A stretch of 64,000 nt of DNA, taken from positions 35,448-99,447 of the forward strand of contig MKWA01000001.1 of the NCBI GenBank assembly GCA_001899285.1, read 5' to 3'. Each line of letters opens with the position of its first letter. Position 1 is the first letter of the stretch. Below the pieces are notes generated by a model that saw only the letters and a list, made by a program, of their open reading frames with translations, did not search any database and was not told the DNA's origin. The stretch is from Rhizobiales bacterium 64-17. Its GTDB lineage: Bacteria > Pseudomonadota > Alphaproteobacteria > Rhizobiales > Xanthobacteraceae. Made by a program: the position numbers and the translations under genes. Positions 25,978-33,726 of the stretch are shown in pieces.

Positions 25978-26982
25978 TCAACGTTTGGGCAGGAATTCGT
26001 TGGTGTAGAAGACCGACACGTCCGCCTCGGTCTTGGTCAGCCCGCCATAGTCCTTCATCAGCACCTGCGCCTCTTCCCAACGCTGCTTGCTCGAATAGCC
26101 GACACCATGTTCCTTGGTCTCCGGCGTGTCCAGCAAGCGGGCCGTCGCCTTCAGCTTGGCGACTTCGACCTCGGCTTTCAAGCTCGGCGAACGCTTGATC
26201 AGCGATGCCGCCGCTTCTTCCGGATGCTGCAGCGCGTACTGGTAAGCCTTGATGCTGGCACGGACGAAGCCGCCCACCACCTTCGGCGACGAGGCGATCG
26301 TGTCGCGGTGCGCGGCGATGCCGTCGCCCATCGTGTTGATGCCGAAATCCGAATAGGTGAACGCCGTCACCGCGTCGTTGGTGGTCGCAGCAAGGCCGAT
26401 ATAGGAATCGTTGGTGAAGCCGGTGATCGCTTCCGCGCGCTTGGACAGGAAGGTCTGGTTGCGGGTGCCGCCATCGGACGCCACGATCCGCACCGCCGTC
26501 CGGTCGATCTTGTTCTTCGCCAGCAGCGCATAGAGCATGGTCGTCGTCGTGTCGCCCTGCAGGGTCGCGACCACCTTGCCGACCAGATCCGCCGGCTTGG
26601 TGATGTTCTGATCCTTCCAGCTAATCAAGGCGTTCGGGCTGATCTGGTAGAGCTGTGCCACCGTGCGCACCGGCATGCCCTGCGCCGCACCAAGCATCAG
26701 CGACGGCGGATCGACGATGGTGAAAGTGTCCTGCTTGCTGGCGACGAGCTGCATCGAGGACGTGACGCCCTTGCCTTCGAGCACCTCAACGTCGAGACCC
26801 TCGTCGCGGTAGAAGCCCTTGTCGACACCGAGCAGATAAGGCGAGCGGTGGCCGTTGTAGTTGAAAGCGAGGCGCACCGTGGCCTTAGTCAGTCCCTGGG
26901 CAAGGGCCAACGGACCGGAGAAACCGAACGCGCCGGCGGCGACGCCCGTAGCCAGGAAGGAACGACGAGAAAAGCTGTTCAT
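25978..26982 (-). CDS. NitT/TauT-type ABC transporter substrate-binding protein, Tat signal
   Basis: 334 aa NMT1/THI5-like periplasmic binding protein. The N-terminus has a twin-arginine signal, SRRSFLATG (Arg6-Arg7), with cleavage near ALA/QG around residue 28. The mature part (ATVRLAFNYNGHRSPYLLG) fits nitrate/taurine/thiamine-precursor-like binders. It lies 13 bp downstream of the ATPase gene in the UbiD-UbiX operon, so it probably captures the compound the operon degrades. Confidence 0.9.
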   Translation of the reverse strand: MNSFSRRSFLATGVAAGAFGFSGPLALAQGLTKATVRLAFNYNGHRSPYLLGVDKGFYRDEGLDVEVLEGKGVTSSMQLVASKQDTFTIVDPPSLMLGAAQGMPVRTVAQLYQISPNALISWKDQNITKPADLVGKVVATLQGDTTTTMLYALLAKNKIDRTAVRIVASDGGTRNQTFLSKRAEAITGFTNDSYIGLAATTNDAVTAFTYSDFGINTMGDGIAAHRDTIASSPKVVGGFVRASIKAYQYALQHPEEAAASLIKRSPSLKAEVEVAKLKATARLLDTPETKEHGVGYSSKQRWEEAQVLMKDYGGLTKTEADVSVFYTNEFLPKR

Positions 26983-26995
26983 CTTGATCCCCTTT

Positions 26996-27772
26996 CTAAT
27001 ATTTCTTCAGCACACCATGACGCTCGAAGAGATGGCGGACATGTGCCACCAGCTCGACAAAGCGTCGCGTCTCCATGGTTTCCGGCTTGCGCGGGAACGG
27101 CAGATCGACCTCGACGATCTCCGCGATCCGGCCCGGCCGCGGCGTCATGACAAGCACGCGCTGCGCCAGAAGGATCGCCTCCTGGATATCGTGGGTGACA
27201 AACATGACACTCTTGCGCGTCCGCAGCCAGAGCAGATGCAATTCCATGACCATCTGCTCGCGCGTCAACGCATCGAGCGCGCCGAATGGCTCATCCATCA
27301 GCAACAGCGGCGGGTCGTGAATAAGCGCACGGCAAATCGACACGCGCTGCCGCATTCCGCCCGACAATTCGTGGGGATATTTGTCTTCAAATCCGGTGAG
27401 CCCGACGAGCGCCAGCAGATCGCGCGCCTTCTGTTCGTAGAGCTTCATGTCCAGGCCACGGATCTGCGGCTGGATCATCACATTGTCGAGGACGCGGCGC
27501 CATTCCAGCAGCACATCGGTCTGGAAGACGATGCCGATATCCGTCACCGCGTGGGTGATCGGTTTGCCGGAGAGCGCCACATTGCCGGATGTCGGAAACT
27601 CCAGCCCCGACGCCAGCGACAACAGCGTGCTCTTGCCGCAACCACTAGGGCCGAGGATCGACAGGAACTCGCCCTCACCGATGCTGAAATCAATCCCGTC
27701 CAGCGCCTGAACCGGTCCGCTCTTGGCTTGATAGATTTTGCCGACGCTGGATAGCGACAGTGCCGCGCTCAT
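26996..27772 (-). CDS. NitT/TauT-type ABC transporter ATPase (SsuB/TauB-like)
   Basis: 258 aa. Walker A GPSGCGKST (41-49), signature LSGGMRQR, Walker B LLLMDEPFGALD and switch histidine VTHD are intact. The ATG at 27772 overlaps the permease stop (ATGA). The open frame begins 17 codons earlier inside the permease gene, without similarity, so the later start is preferred. Confidence 0.93.
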   Translation of the reverse strand: MSAALSLSSVGKIYQAKSGPVQALDGIDFSIGEGEFLSILGPSGCGKSTLLSLASGLEFPTSGNVALSGKPITHAVTDIGIVFQTDVLLEWRRVLDNVMIQPQIRGLDMKLYEQKARDLLALVGLTGFEDKYPHELSGGMRQRVSICRALIHDPPLLLMDEPFGALDALTREQMVMELHLLWLRTRKSVMFVTHDIQEAILLAQRVLVMTPRPGRIAEIVEVDLPFPRKPETMETRRFVELVAHVRHLFERHGVLKKY

Positions 27773-28554
27773 CGCCCATCCCCCTCGATGGCGCGCTGCG
27801 ACACATGCCACGGCAGCGCCCAACGCTCGACCATATCAACCAGCGCATAGAGCAAAACGCCGAGCAGACTTAAAACGACCAGAACGGTGAACGACAGCGT
27901 GACGTCGAGAGCGCCGTTGGCGACGATCAACTGGTAACCAAGCCCGCGATCCGCGGCGACGAATTCGCCGACGATAGCGCCGACAATGGCGAGCGTGCTC
28001 GCGACTTTCACGCCGGCGAAAATGTGCGGCAGCGCCGCCGGAATCTGGAAGTTGATGAAATTCTGCCACCGCGTGGTGCCCATCGACCGCGCGAGCCAGG
28101 AGACCTCCTTCGGCGCGGAGCGGAAGCCGATCAGCGAATCCACAACGATCGGGAAGAAGCAGATCAGGAAGGCGATCAGCACCTTGGGCGCGAGCCCGAA
28201 ACCGAACCACACCACCAGCAGCGGGGCGATCGCGACCTTCGGGATCGTCTGCGATGCCACCAGAACCGGATAGAGCATCCGCTCGACCGTCCGCATCTGC
28301 GCGAGCGCTGCCGCGAGCGGAATGCTGACGATGATCGCCAGAGCGAAGCCGATCATCACCTCCAGCGTCGTCGCGGCGGTGTGGTACAGGATCGAACCGA
28401 TGTCCTGGACCATCCGCTGCGCGATGGCGGATGGCGGCGGCAGCAGGTAGTTCGGGACATTGCCGACCCGCACGCCGACCTCCCACAGCACGACGATGAT
28501 CGCCCCGACCAGGAGGCCATCGAGAGAACCGGGTATTCGCCAGCGTGTTTTCAT
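27769..28554 (-). CDS. NitT/TauT-type ABC transporter permease (SsuC/TauC-like)
   Basis: 261 aa with six or so membrane segments and the family EAA-type loop (SAPKEVSWLARSMGTTRWQ). The start at 28554 follows GGGAGAACC. An upstream in-frame extension lacks family features. It sits 19 bp after the aminotransferase stop and overlaps the ATPase gene by 4 bp. Confidence 0.92.
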   Translation of the reverse strand: MKTRWRIPGSLDGLLVGAIIVVLWEVGVRVGNVPNYLLPPPSAIAQRMVQDIGSILYHTAATTLEVMIGFALAIIVSIPLAAALAQMRTVERMLYPVLVASQTIPKVAIAPLLVVWFGFGLAPKVLIAFLICFFPIVVDSLIGFRSAPKEVSWLARSMGTTRWQNFINFQIPAALPHIFAGVKVASTLAIVGAIVGEFVAADRGLGYQLIVANGALDVTLSFTVLVVLSLLGVLLYALVDMVERWALPWHVSQRAIEGDGR

Positions 28555-28573
28555 GGTTCTCCCACCCCTCTTC

Positions 28574-29674
28574 TCACGCGATGCGCCGCAGCGCCGCGAT
28601 GAGCCGCTCATTGTCGTTGCGTCCCCGCAGCGAAACCCGCAGCGAACGGTATCGCTCAAGACCGTGGAACGAGGTCGCGTCGGCGACGATGATCCCCTGT
28701 GCCGCCAGAAGCTCCGCCGCTTCGCCGGGCTGATGCTTCTCGAGATCGAGCAAAATCATGTTGGCGTTGCTGCCGCTGATCGAGAGACCGGGCATCGTCT
28801 TGATCGCATCGGCAAAGAACGCGCTTTCCGTCGCGAAGGTCGCCTTGCAGCGCGCGAGGAAGGCGGTGTCGGCCAGCGCCGCCACAGCGGCGGAAACGGA
28901 CGGCGCGGCCAGATTGAACGGCGGCCGGCCAACCTCGGCGATGGCGACGAGCTTCGGGTCCGCGACCGCGTAGCCGATCCGCAGACCGGCGAGACCAAAA
29001 TATTTGGAAAAGGTCCGCAGCACGATGACATTGCGCAGCCGCTTCGGCAGCGCCATGGCGCCATCCGTGGCCGGATCAATCAGCGCCTCATCGACAACAA
29101 AGAGCGTCTCGGCATGGCGCGTCGCGAGATCAGCGATCGTCTCCACGGCAAAACGCTCGCCGGTCGGATTGTTCGGCGAGCAGATGAAGGCGAGCGCAAC
29201 CGACTCGCGCGCCAAAACGGCAGGAAACGCATGGAGATCGGTTCGCGTGGGGGTCTTGCTTTCGACGGCGACGACGCGGCAGCCGCGTAGTCCGGCCTCC
29301 AGCTCATAGCGTGGGAACGTCGGGATATGCACGAGGACGGTATCGCCCTCGCTCGTCCAGGCGTGGATCAGGAGCTTGATCACGTCATCGAGGCCAGCGC
29401 CGAAAAACAGCGCGTCCTCGTCCACATCGTGACGCCGCGCCACGGCCTGGCGCAACGCCGCGAACCGCAGGTCGGGATAAAGATGACCGGTCGAGAGCGC
29501 CTCGCGGGCGGCGGCAATCGCGCCTTCCGGCGGCCCGAACGGATTGATGTTGAGTGAGAAGTCGAGAACCGTCGCGGGATCGAGCCCATGCCGGGCCGCG
29601 ACCGTCGCCACCGAGGTCTCCGCTTCGTAAAGCCGGACGGACGCCAGTTTCTCGTTTTGCACATTCAGCGTCAT
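28574..29674 (-). CDS. PLP-dependent class I/II aminotransferase (HisC/CobD-like fold)
   Basis: 366 aa fold-type I enzyme. PLP lysine is Lys224 (RTFSKYFGLAGLRIGY); Asn169 (CSPNNPTG) and Asp195 (VVDEALID) contact the cofactor. The N-terminal DFSLNINPFGPP resembles histidinol-phosphate aminotransferase and threonine-phosphate decarboxylase (CobD). There are no cobalamin or histidine genes nearby; the context is a UbiD/UbiX catabolic operon. It may transaminate or decarboxylate an amino-acid intermediate. The ATG at 29674 overlaps the upstream stop by 4 bp. Confidence 0.85.
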   Translation of the reverse strand: MTLNVQNEKLASVRLYEAETSVATVAARHGLDPATVLDFSLNINPFGPPEGAIAAAREALSTGHLYPDLRFAALRQAVARRHDVDEDALFFGAGLDDVIKLLIHAWTSEGDTVLVHIPTFPRYELEAGLRGCRVVAVESKTPTRTDLHAFPAVLARESVALAFICSPNNPTGERFAVETIADLATRHAETLFVVDEALIDPATDGAMALPKRLRNVIVLRTFSKYFGLAGLRIGYAVADPKLVAIAEVGRPPFNLAAPSVSAAVAALADTAFLARCKATFATESAFFADAIKTMPGLSISGSNANMILLDLEKHQPGEAAELLAAQGIIVADATSFHGLERYRSLRVSLRGRNDNERLIAALRRIA

Positions 29675-30393
29675 GCAAGAAGCCTGCCGTAGCCGGTGAG
29701 CGACAACGGCAACCCCAGAGCGCGCAGCACGCCCCACAGCGTCACCTGATTGCTGGTCAGGACCGGCTTGCCCAGCTCCTGCTCGAGAGCCGCTGCGATT
29801 TCCATCGCCCGGAAATCGGTGCAACTGACGAACACAGCCTCACTCTCTGCGGTATCGGTCTCGCGCACGAGAGCAGCGACACGCTCCGGCGCGACCTCGC
29901 GGATCGCCTTCCCCGACAAGCCGAGACCGCGCATCGAGACGACCGACAGCCCGTGTCCCTCAAGGAACGATCGCTCGGCCTCGTTGATGGCGTCGAGATA
30001 GGGCGTCGCAAGCGCGATCCGTGTCAGACCGAGATGCGCGAACGCGTCGATGATGCAGCGCGAGGTGGCGACCACGGGACAGCCGACGATCGCTTCGATC
30101 GCCGCAGTCTGCCGCGCGAGTCCCGCTTCCCCGTCGATGAACGTTCCGCTGGTGCAGGCGAACGCCACCACGTCCGGCGTCACCGATGCGATCAGTTCCG
30201 CGGCGGCTTCGACGCCCGCATTCATCGCCCGCAGGCCGTCGGGTGTCGTCTCACGCAGCATCACGCGCGTGGCGTGGAAGGTGATATCCGCCAGCCGTAC
30301 CGCCGCGAAATCCGGCTCGATCACGGCATTCACGGACGGGACGATCAGTCCCACCCGGCGCCGGCGAGCATATGGCGTGGCGGTATCCGGCAT
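29671..30393 (-). CDS. Maleate isomerase / arylmalonate decarboxylase-like (Asp/Glu racemase superfamily)
   Basis: 240 aa. The N-terminus VGLIVPSVNAVIEPDF resembles the VPSSN motif of maleate isomerases, and both superfamily catalytic cysteines are present: Cys80 (FACTSG) and Cys191 (VSCTDFRAM). These enzymes isomerise, racemise or decarboxylate small dicarboxylates by cysteine chemistry. It overlaps the DUF4392 stop by one base (TGATG) and the aminotransferase by 4 bp. Maleate isomerase, an Asp/Glu-type racemase and arylmalonate decarboxylase are all possible. Confidence 0.82.
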   Translation of the reverse strand: MPDTATPYARRRRVGLIVPSVNAVIEPDFAAVRLADITFHATRVMLRETTPDGLRAMNAGVEAAAELIASVTPDVVAFACTSGTFIDGEAGLARQTAAIEAIVGCPVVATSRCIIDAFAHLGLTRIALATPYLDAINEAERSFLEGHGLSVVSMRGLGLSGKAIREVAPERVAALVRETDTAESEAVFVSCTDFRAMEIAAALEQELGKPVLTSNQVTLWGVLRALGLPLSLTGYGRLLA

Positions 30394-31427
30394 CAGACCT
30401 TTTTCCAGGATGTCTGGTAGCCGGCGATATTGCCGCTTTCGCGCTGGCTGAGAACGACGAGTGAGCGTAGCAGATCGACCAGCGCCGCATTGGTGCGGGC
30501 GTCGGTGCCATCCACATAGAGACGCAACTGGCCGCCGACCGGATCGATCGCGCCTGCGCGCACGCAGGCCTCGATCAGCCGCACTTCCTCGGCGCCATCG
30601 TGGAACGCGGCTTCGTTGCCGACCATCGCCGCGAGGCAGGCCGCGATGCCATAAGCGCCCCAGTTGGAGATGTTCGCGATCACGGCGACATCGGCGGGCT
30701 GCGCGGCCGCGATCACGTCGCCAAGCGGGACGTCGGCTTTCACGTCATCGGCGACGACGCCGAGGCCGAGTTCGTTGCCCAGATCGCCGACGCCAATGGT
30801 CGGAATTCCGCGCCGCCGCGCTTCGGCGAACAGCACGTCCGTCTTGGCGGTGAACGACGAAATCTCGAAGCCGCCGCCACCATGATATTCGCCGTCGCTG
30901 CCGGCGCCGGGCCGCTCCACCGCGACGAGTGCTTTCGGCTTCAGGCGATCGAGCAGATCGGTCGCAGCCTGCTGCGCCTTGGACGCATCGACGGGAAATC
31001 CGGAAAAGCCGCAGCGGTTACGGCCGGACTGCAATTCGTCGAACGGGGCCGGGATCAGGCCGGCGGTGGAGAAGCACGCCTCCATGCACGGAACGACGGA
31101 CTCTTCTGAAACGCCGACCGGGATCGCGCCGAGCCCGACGGCGAGCGCCTTGGCGACTACCGCCGCGCCGATCGGCCCATCGGTTTCGGGGCGGCCATAG
31201 CCGCGCATGATGAAGCCGCTGAGGATCAGCACCGTGTCGCCGGCGCCGACATTGTCATGCAGCAACTTGCTCGCGGCCAGCGTCAGCGGCAGCCCACCCG
31301 CCTTCTTGCGCGCGGTGGCGTAGAGCTTGAGCAGCGGAATACCCTTGAGGATCGTCCAGTTCGACATCGGCGCGGTGACGAGATGATCGACCGCCTCACC
31401 GATGCGTTCGATGCTAATGCCCGACAT
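30393..31427 (-). CDS. DUF4392 (D-glutamate cyclase-like) domain protein
   Basis: 344 aa with ATG at 31427, which overlaps the UbiD stop by 14 bp and has GAGG upstream. The segment GRPETDGPIGAAVVAKAL is the recognisable DUF4392 motif. In vertebrates a DUF4392 domain is D-glutamate cyclase, which turns D-glutamate into 5-oxo-D-proline; bacterial stand-alone members are mostly uncharacterised. Further conserved-looking segments include VERPGAGSDGEYHGGGGF and GVGDLGNELG. Between a UbiD and a racemase-like gene, it may act on an amino-acid-like or lactam-forming intermediate. Confidence 0.78.
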   Translation of the reverse strand: MSGISIERIGEAVDHLVTAPMSNWTILKGIPLLKLYATARKKAGGLPLTLAASKLLHDNVGAGDTVLILSGFIMRGYGRPETDGPIGAAVVAKALAVGLGAIPVGVSEESVVPCMEACFSTAGLIPAPFDELQSGRNRCGFSGFPVDASKAQQAATDLLDRLKPKALVAVERPGAGSDGEYHGGGGFEISSFTAKTDVLFAEARRRGIPTIGVGDLGNELGLGVVADDVKADVPLGDVIAAAQPADVAVIANISNWGAYGIAACLAAMVGNEAAFHDGAEEVRLIEACVRAGAIDPVGGQLRLYVDGTDARTNAALVDLLRSLVVLSQRESGNIAGYQTSWKKV

Positions 31428-32766
31428 CGATATAATCCTCCAGGCGAATGCTGCCCTCGCCGGGGAACCGGCGGCGCTCGAAAAGTCCCTTGAGCGGGAT
31501 CGGGACCGTGGCGTCGATGCCGATCTTGCCCCGGTGCACGTCGCGCACGTCCTCACGCGTATAACTCGGCACCCGCGGAATGGCGTAGACACCGGTATCC
31601 GGCGTACAGCGGGTCTGGATCGCCCACAGCACATCGGCGGCGTTGAACGGATCGACATCCTCGTCGACGATCACGACCACCTTGGTCCAGGAATAGCCGC
31701 CGAGCGCCGCCAGCAGCGCATTCTTCGGCTGATCCTCGTTCTGCTTCTCGATCGAGATGACGCAGCCGAACACATAGCCCGGCGTCGCGATGTCCTTGAT
31801 GCGCGGAACGAACGCGGACACCTTCTTGTAGATTTCGGTCTGGATCGGCACGCCGACCAGATTGAGGTCCTCGGTGCCGCCGGCGAGGATCGCGTGATAG
31901 ATCGCATCCTTGCGCCGGGTGATCGCGGTGACGCGGAACACATGGTTCTTCATCACCGGCACGTAGCCGTCGGTGAACTCACCGAACGGCCCTTCCTCCT
32001 CGCGGATATCGCGGATGACCTCGCCCTCGATGACGATCTCGGCGTCAGCCGGCACATCGACGGGGATCGTCTTGCAGCGCACGACGCGCAGCGGCTTGCC
32101 CTGCCAGGCGCCGGCGACCTCCAGCTCATCGACCTCGTAAGGCACCTTCGAGGCGGCGGAGAACATCAGGCCCGGCGGCGCGCCGATGACGATGGCGCAC
32201 GGCAGATTGCGCCCCTTCGCCTCCGCCTCGGCGTGATAGCGGCCGAGATGCTGCGGCGGCATCATGCGCACGCGCAGCTTGTCGTCGCCGACGAGCTGGC
32301 AGCGATTCCACGACGCGTTATAGACCCCCGTCTCCGGATGCGGCGCGATCAGCACGCCGGCGGTGATATAGGCGCCGGCGTCGTGCTCGGCATAAACGAT
32401 CTGCGGCAGGTCGCGCGCGACGTCGATCTTGTCGCCGGTCAGAACCACCTCCTGCACCGGCGCATCGGTGACGCGATCGACCGGCAGCCGGCGGTTTTCC
32501 AGCGCGACGAGTGTTCGCAGCAGATTGCCCTCTTCGAGCCCCAGCGACTCCGCCACCGTGCTGCGAAAGCCGAACACATTGGTCGCAACGGGAATGTCGG
32601 TGCCTTTCACATTCTTGAACAGCAGCGCCTTGTTGTCGCCCCGCTGCATGTGCCGCATCACGGCCGTCAGTTCGTGCTTGGGATCGACTTGTCGGCTGAC
32701 CCTTGCGAGGTCGCCTTTCGCCTCGAGCCGTTCGATCAGTTGGCGAAAGGTTTGCATTGCTGGCAT
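31414..32766 (-). CDS. UbiD-family prenyl-FMN-dependent (de)carboxylase, operon leader
   Basis: 450 aa. The signature EGPFGE gives catalytic Glu258 and Glu263, matching Glu277 and Glu282 of fungal Fdc1, and Arg155 (SWNRCQLV) matches the catalytic Arg173. It should reversibly decarboxylate an aromatic, heteroaromatic or alpha,beta-unsaturated acid. First gene of the eight-gene operon that ends with ubiX. The promoter and an IclR-type operator lie just upstream. Substrate not assignable. Confidence 0.92.
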   Translation of the reverse strand: MPAMQTFRQLIERLEAKGDLARVSRQVDPKHELTAVMRHMQRGDNKALLFKNVKGTDIPVATNVFGFRSTVAESLGLEEGNLLRTLVALENRRLPVDRVTDAPVQEVVLTGDKIDVARDLPQIVYAEHDAGAYITAGVLIAPHPETGVYNASWNRCQLVGDDKLRVRMMPPQHLGRYHAEAEAKGRNLPCAIVIGAPPGLMFSAASKVPYEVDELEVAGAWQGKPLRVVRCKTIPVDVPADAEIVIEGEVIRDIREEEGPFGEFTDGYVPVMKNHVFRVTAITRRKDAIYHAILAGGTEDLNLVGVPIQTEIYKKVSAFVPRIKDIATPGYVFGCVISIEKQNEDQPKNALLAALGGYSWTKVVVIVDEDVDPFNAADVLWAIQTRCTPDTGVYAIPRVPSYTREDVRDVHRGKIGIDATVPIPLKGLFERRRFPGEGSIRLEDYIDVGH

Positions 32767-32775
32767 TCATCACCC

Positions 32776-32804
32776 GTTGCGCATTGCGCAACTCTGTTGC
32801 GCAA
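32776..32804. promoter_or_regulatory. IclR-type operator with three GTTGCGCA half-sites
   Basis: GTTGCGCA (32776-32783) and TGCGCAAC (32785-32792) form a perfect 17-bp palindrome around one base. A third half-site GTTGCGCAA follows at 32796-32804. It lies between the -10 box and the start codon of the UbiD operon and upstream of the divergent iclR gene, the position expected for a repressor of the operon that also autoregulates. Confidence 0.7.
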
Positions 32805-32807
32805 ATA

Positions 32808-32837
32808 ATAATTCCATGCGATAAGCGATGCTGTCAA
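32808..32837 (-). promoter_or_regulatory. Promoter of the UbiD-UbiX operon
   Basis: Reading leftwards, TTGACA (complement of 32832-32837), an 18-bp spacer and AATTAT (complement of 32808-32813) form a good sigma-70-type promoter. It ends a few bases before the GTTGCGCA operator array, about 40 nt from the UbiD ATG. Confidence 0.6.
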
Positions 32838-32862
32838 GCATGCGCGACGTCGGGTCGGCACG

Positions 32863-33702
32863 ATGGGCAAAAGTACAAAAGCAACGACGATCAAACGCCG
32901 TTCGCGGCCAGCGGCCAAGCGTCGCTCCTCCACGGTGCAGGCAGTTCAGCACGCCATCGAGGTGCTGCGCTGCGTCTCGCAGACGCAGCCGGAGATCGGC
33001 GTGTCGGAGATCGCGCGCCGCGTCGGGCTGCACAAAAGCTCGATCTCGCGGCTGGTGTCGACACTCGCGGCCGAGCATCTTCTTGAACGCAACGAGCGGA
33101 CCGAGGGCGTGCGGCTCGGCTTCAGCCTTGTCGCCCTCGCCGCGCCGCTGCTGTCAGGCGCGGGACTGACGCAGGCCGCGCAACCGCAGATCAACGCGCT
33201 CGCCGAGCGCTCCGGCGAAACCGTCAATCTCAGCGTCTGGGACGGCCATCAGGCCGTCAGCGTGCACCAGGCGCTCGGCACCAATGCGATCACGCACTAC
33301 GCCACGCCCGGCCAGATCAACCCCGCGCACTGCACGGCATCGGGAAAACTCCTGCTCGCCTTTGCGTCGCAGGACGAGATCGACAAGGCCCTGTCCGGCA
33401 GGCTGCAACGCTTCACCGAGCACACCAAGACGTCACCGGCCGTGCTGGCCAGAGAGCTTGCGCAGATCCGCACCGAGGGGCGCGCGATCAACCACGGTGA
33501 ATATGCCAGCGATGTCGGCGCAGTTGCCGCAGGCGTCCGCAACATGGACGGCCGGACGCTGGCGGTGGTGACGATCACCGTCCCCGCCTATCGCTTCTCA
33601 TCCGGCCGGCAGACGGAGTTGATGGCAATGGTCGAGGCGACGGCAGCCGTCATTTCCGCGCAACTGGGCTACCGGCCACAAACGGTCCCAAAAATTAGGT
33701 GA
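32863..33702 (+). CDS. IclR-family transcriptional regulator of the UbiD locus
   Basis: 279 aa. Basic N-terminus, winged helix-turn-helix (about 25-85: QPEIGVSEIARRVGLHKSSISRLVSTL) and IclR effector domain (about 95-265). It is divergent from the UbiD-UbiX operon across 96 bp that contain the triple GTTGCGCA operator, and convergent with the second UbiD gene (24 bp between stops). Most likely a repressor released by the substrate. Confidence 0.9.
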   Translation: MGKSTKATTIKRRSRPAAKRRSSTVQAVQHAIEVLRCVSQTQPEIGVSEIARRVGLHKSSISRLVSTLAAEHLLERNERTEGVRLGFSLVALAAPLLSGAGLTQAAQPQINALAERSGETVNLSVWDGHQAVSVHQALGTNAITHYATPGQINPAHCTASGKLLLAFASQDEIDKALSGRLQRFTEHTKTSPAVLARELAQIRTEGRAINHGEYASDVGAVAAGVRNMDGRTLAVVTITVPAYRFSSGRQTELMAMVEATAAVISAQLGYRPQTVPKIR

Positions 33703-33726
33703 TCGCGCCGGCGCGAGCGCTCTTCC

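Noticed and set aside
28574-29674. CobD threonine-phosphate decarboxylase of cobalamin synthesis
   Set aside because: Fold and motifs are similar, but no cobalamin genes are nearby and it is embedded in a UbiD/UbiX catabolic operon.
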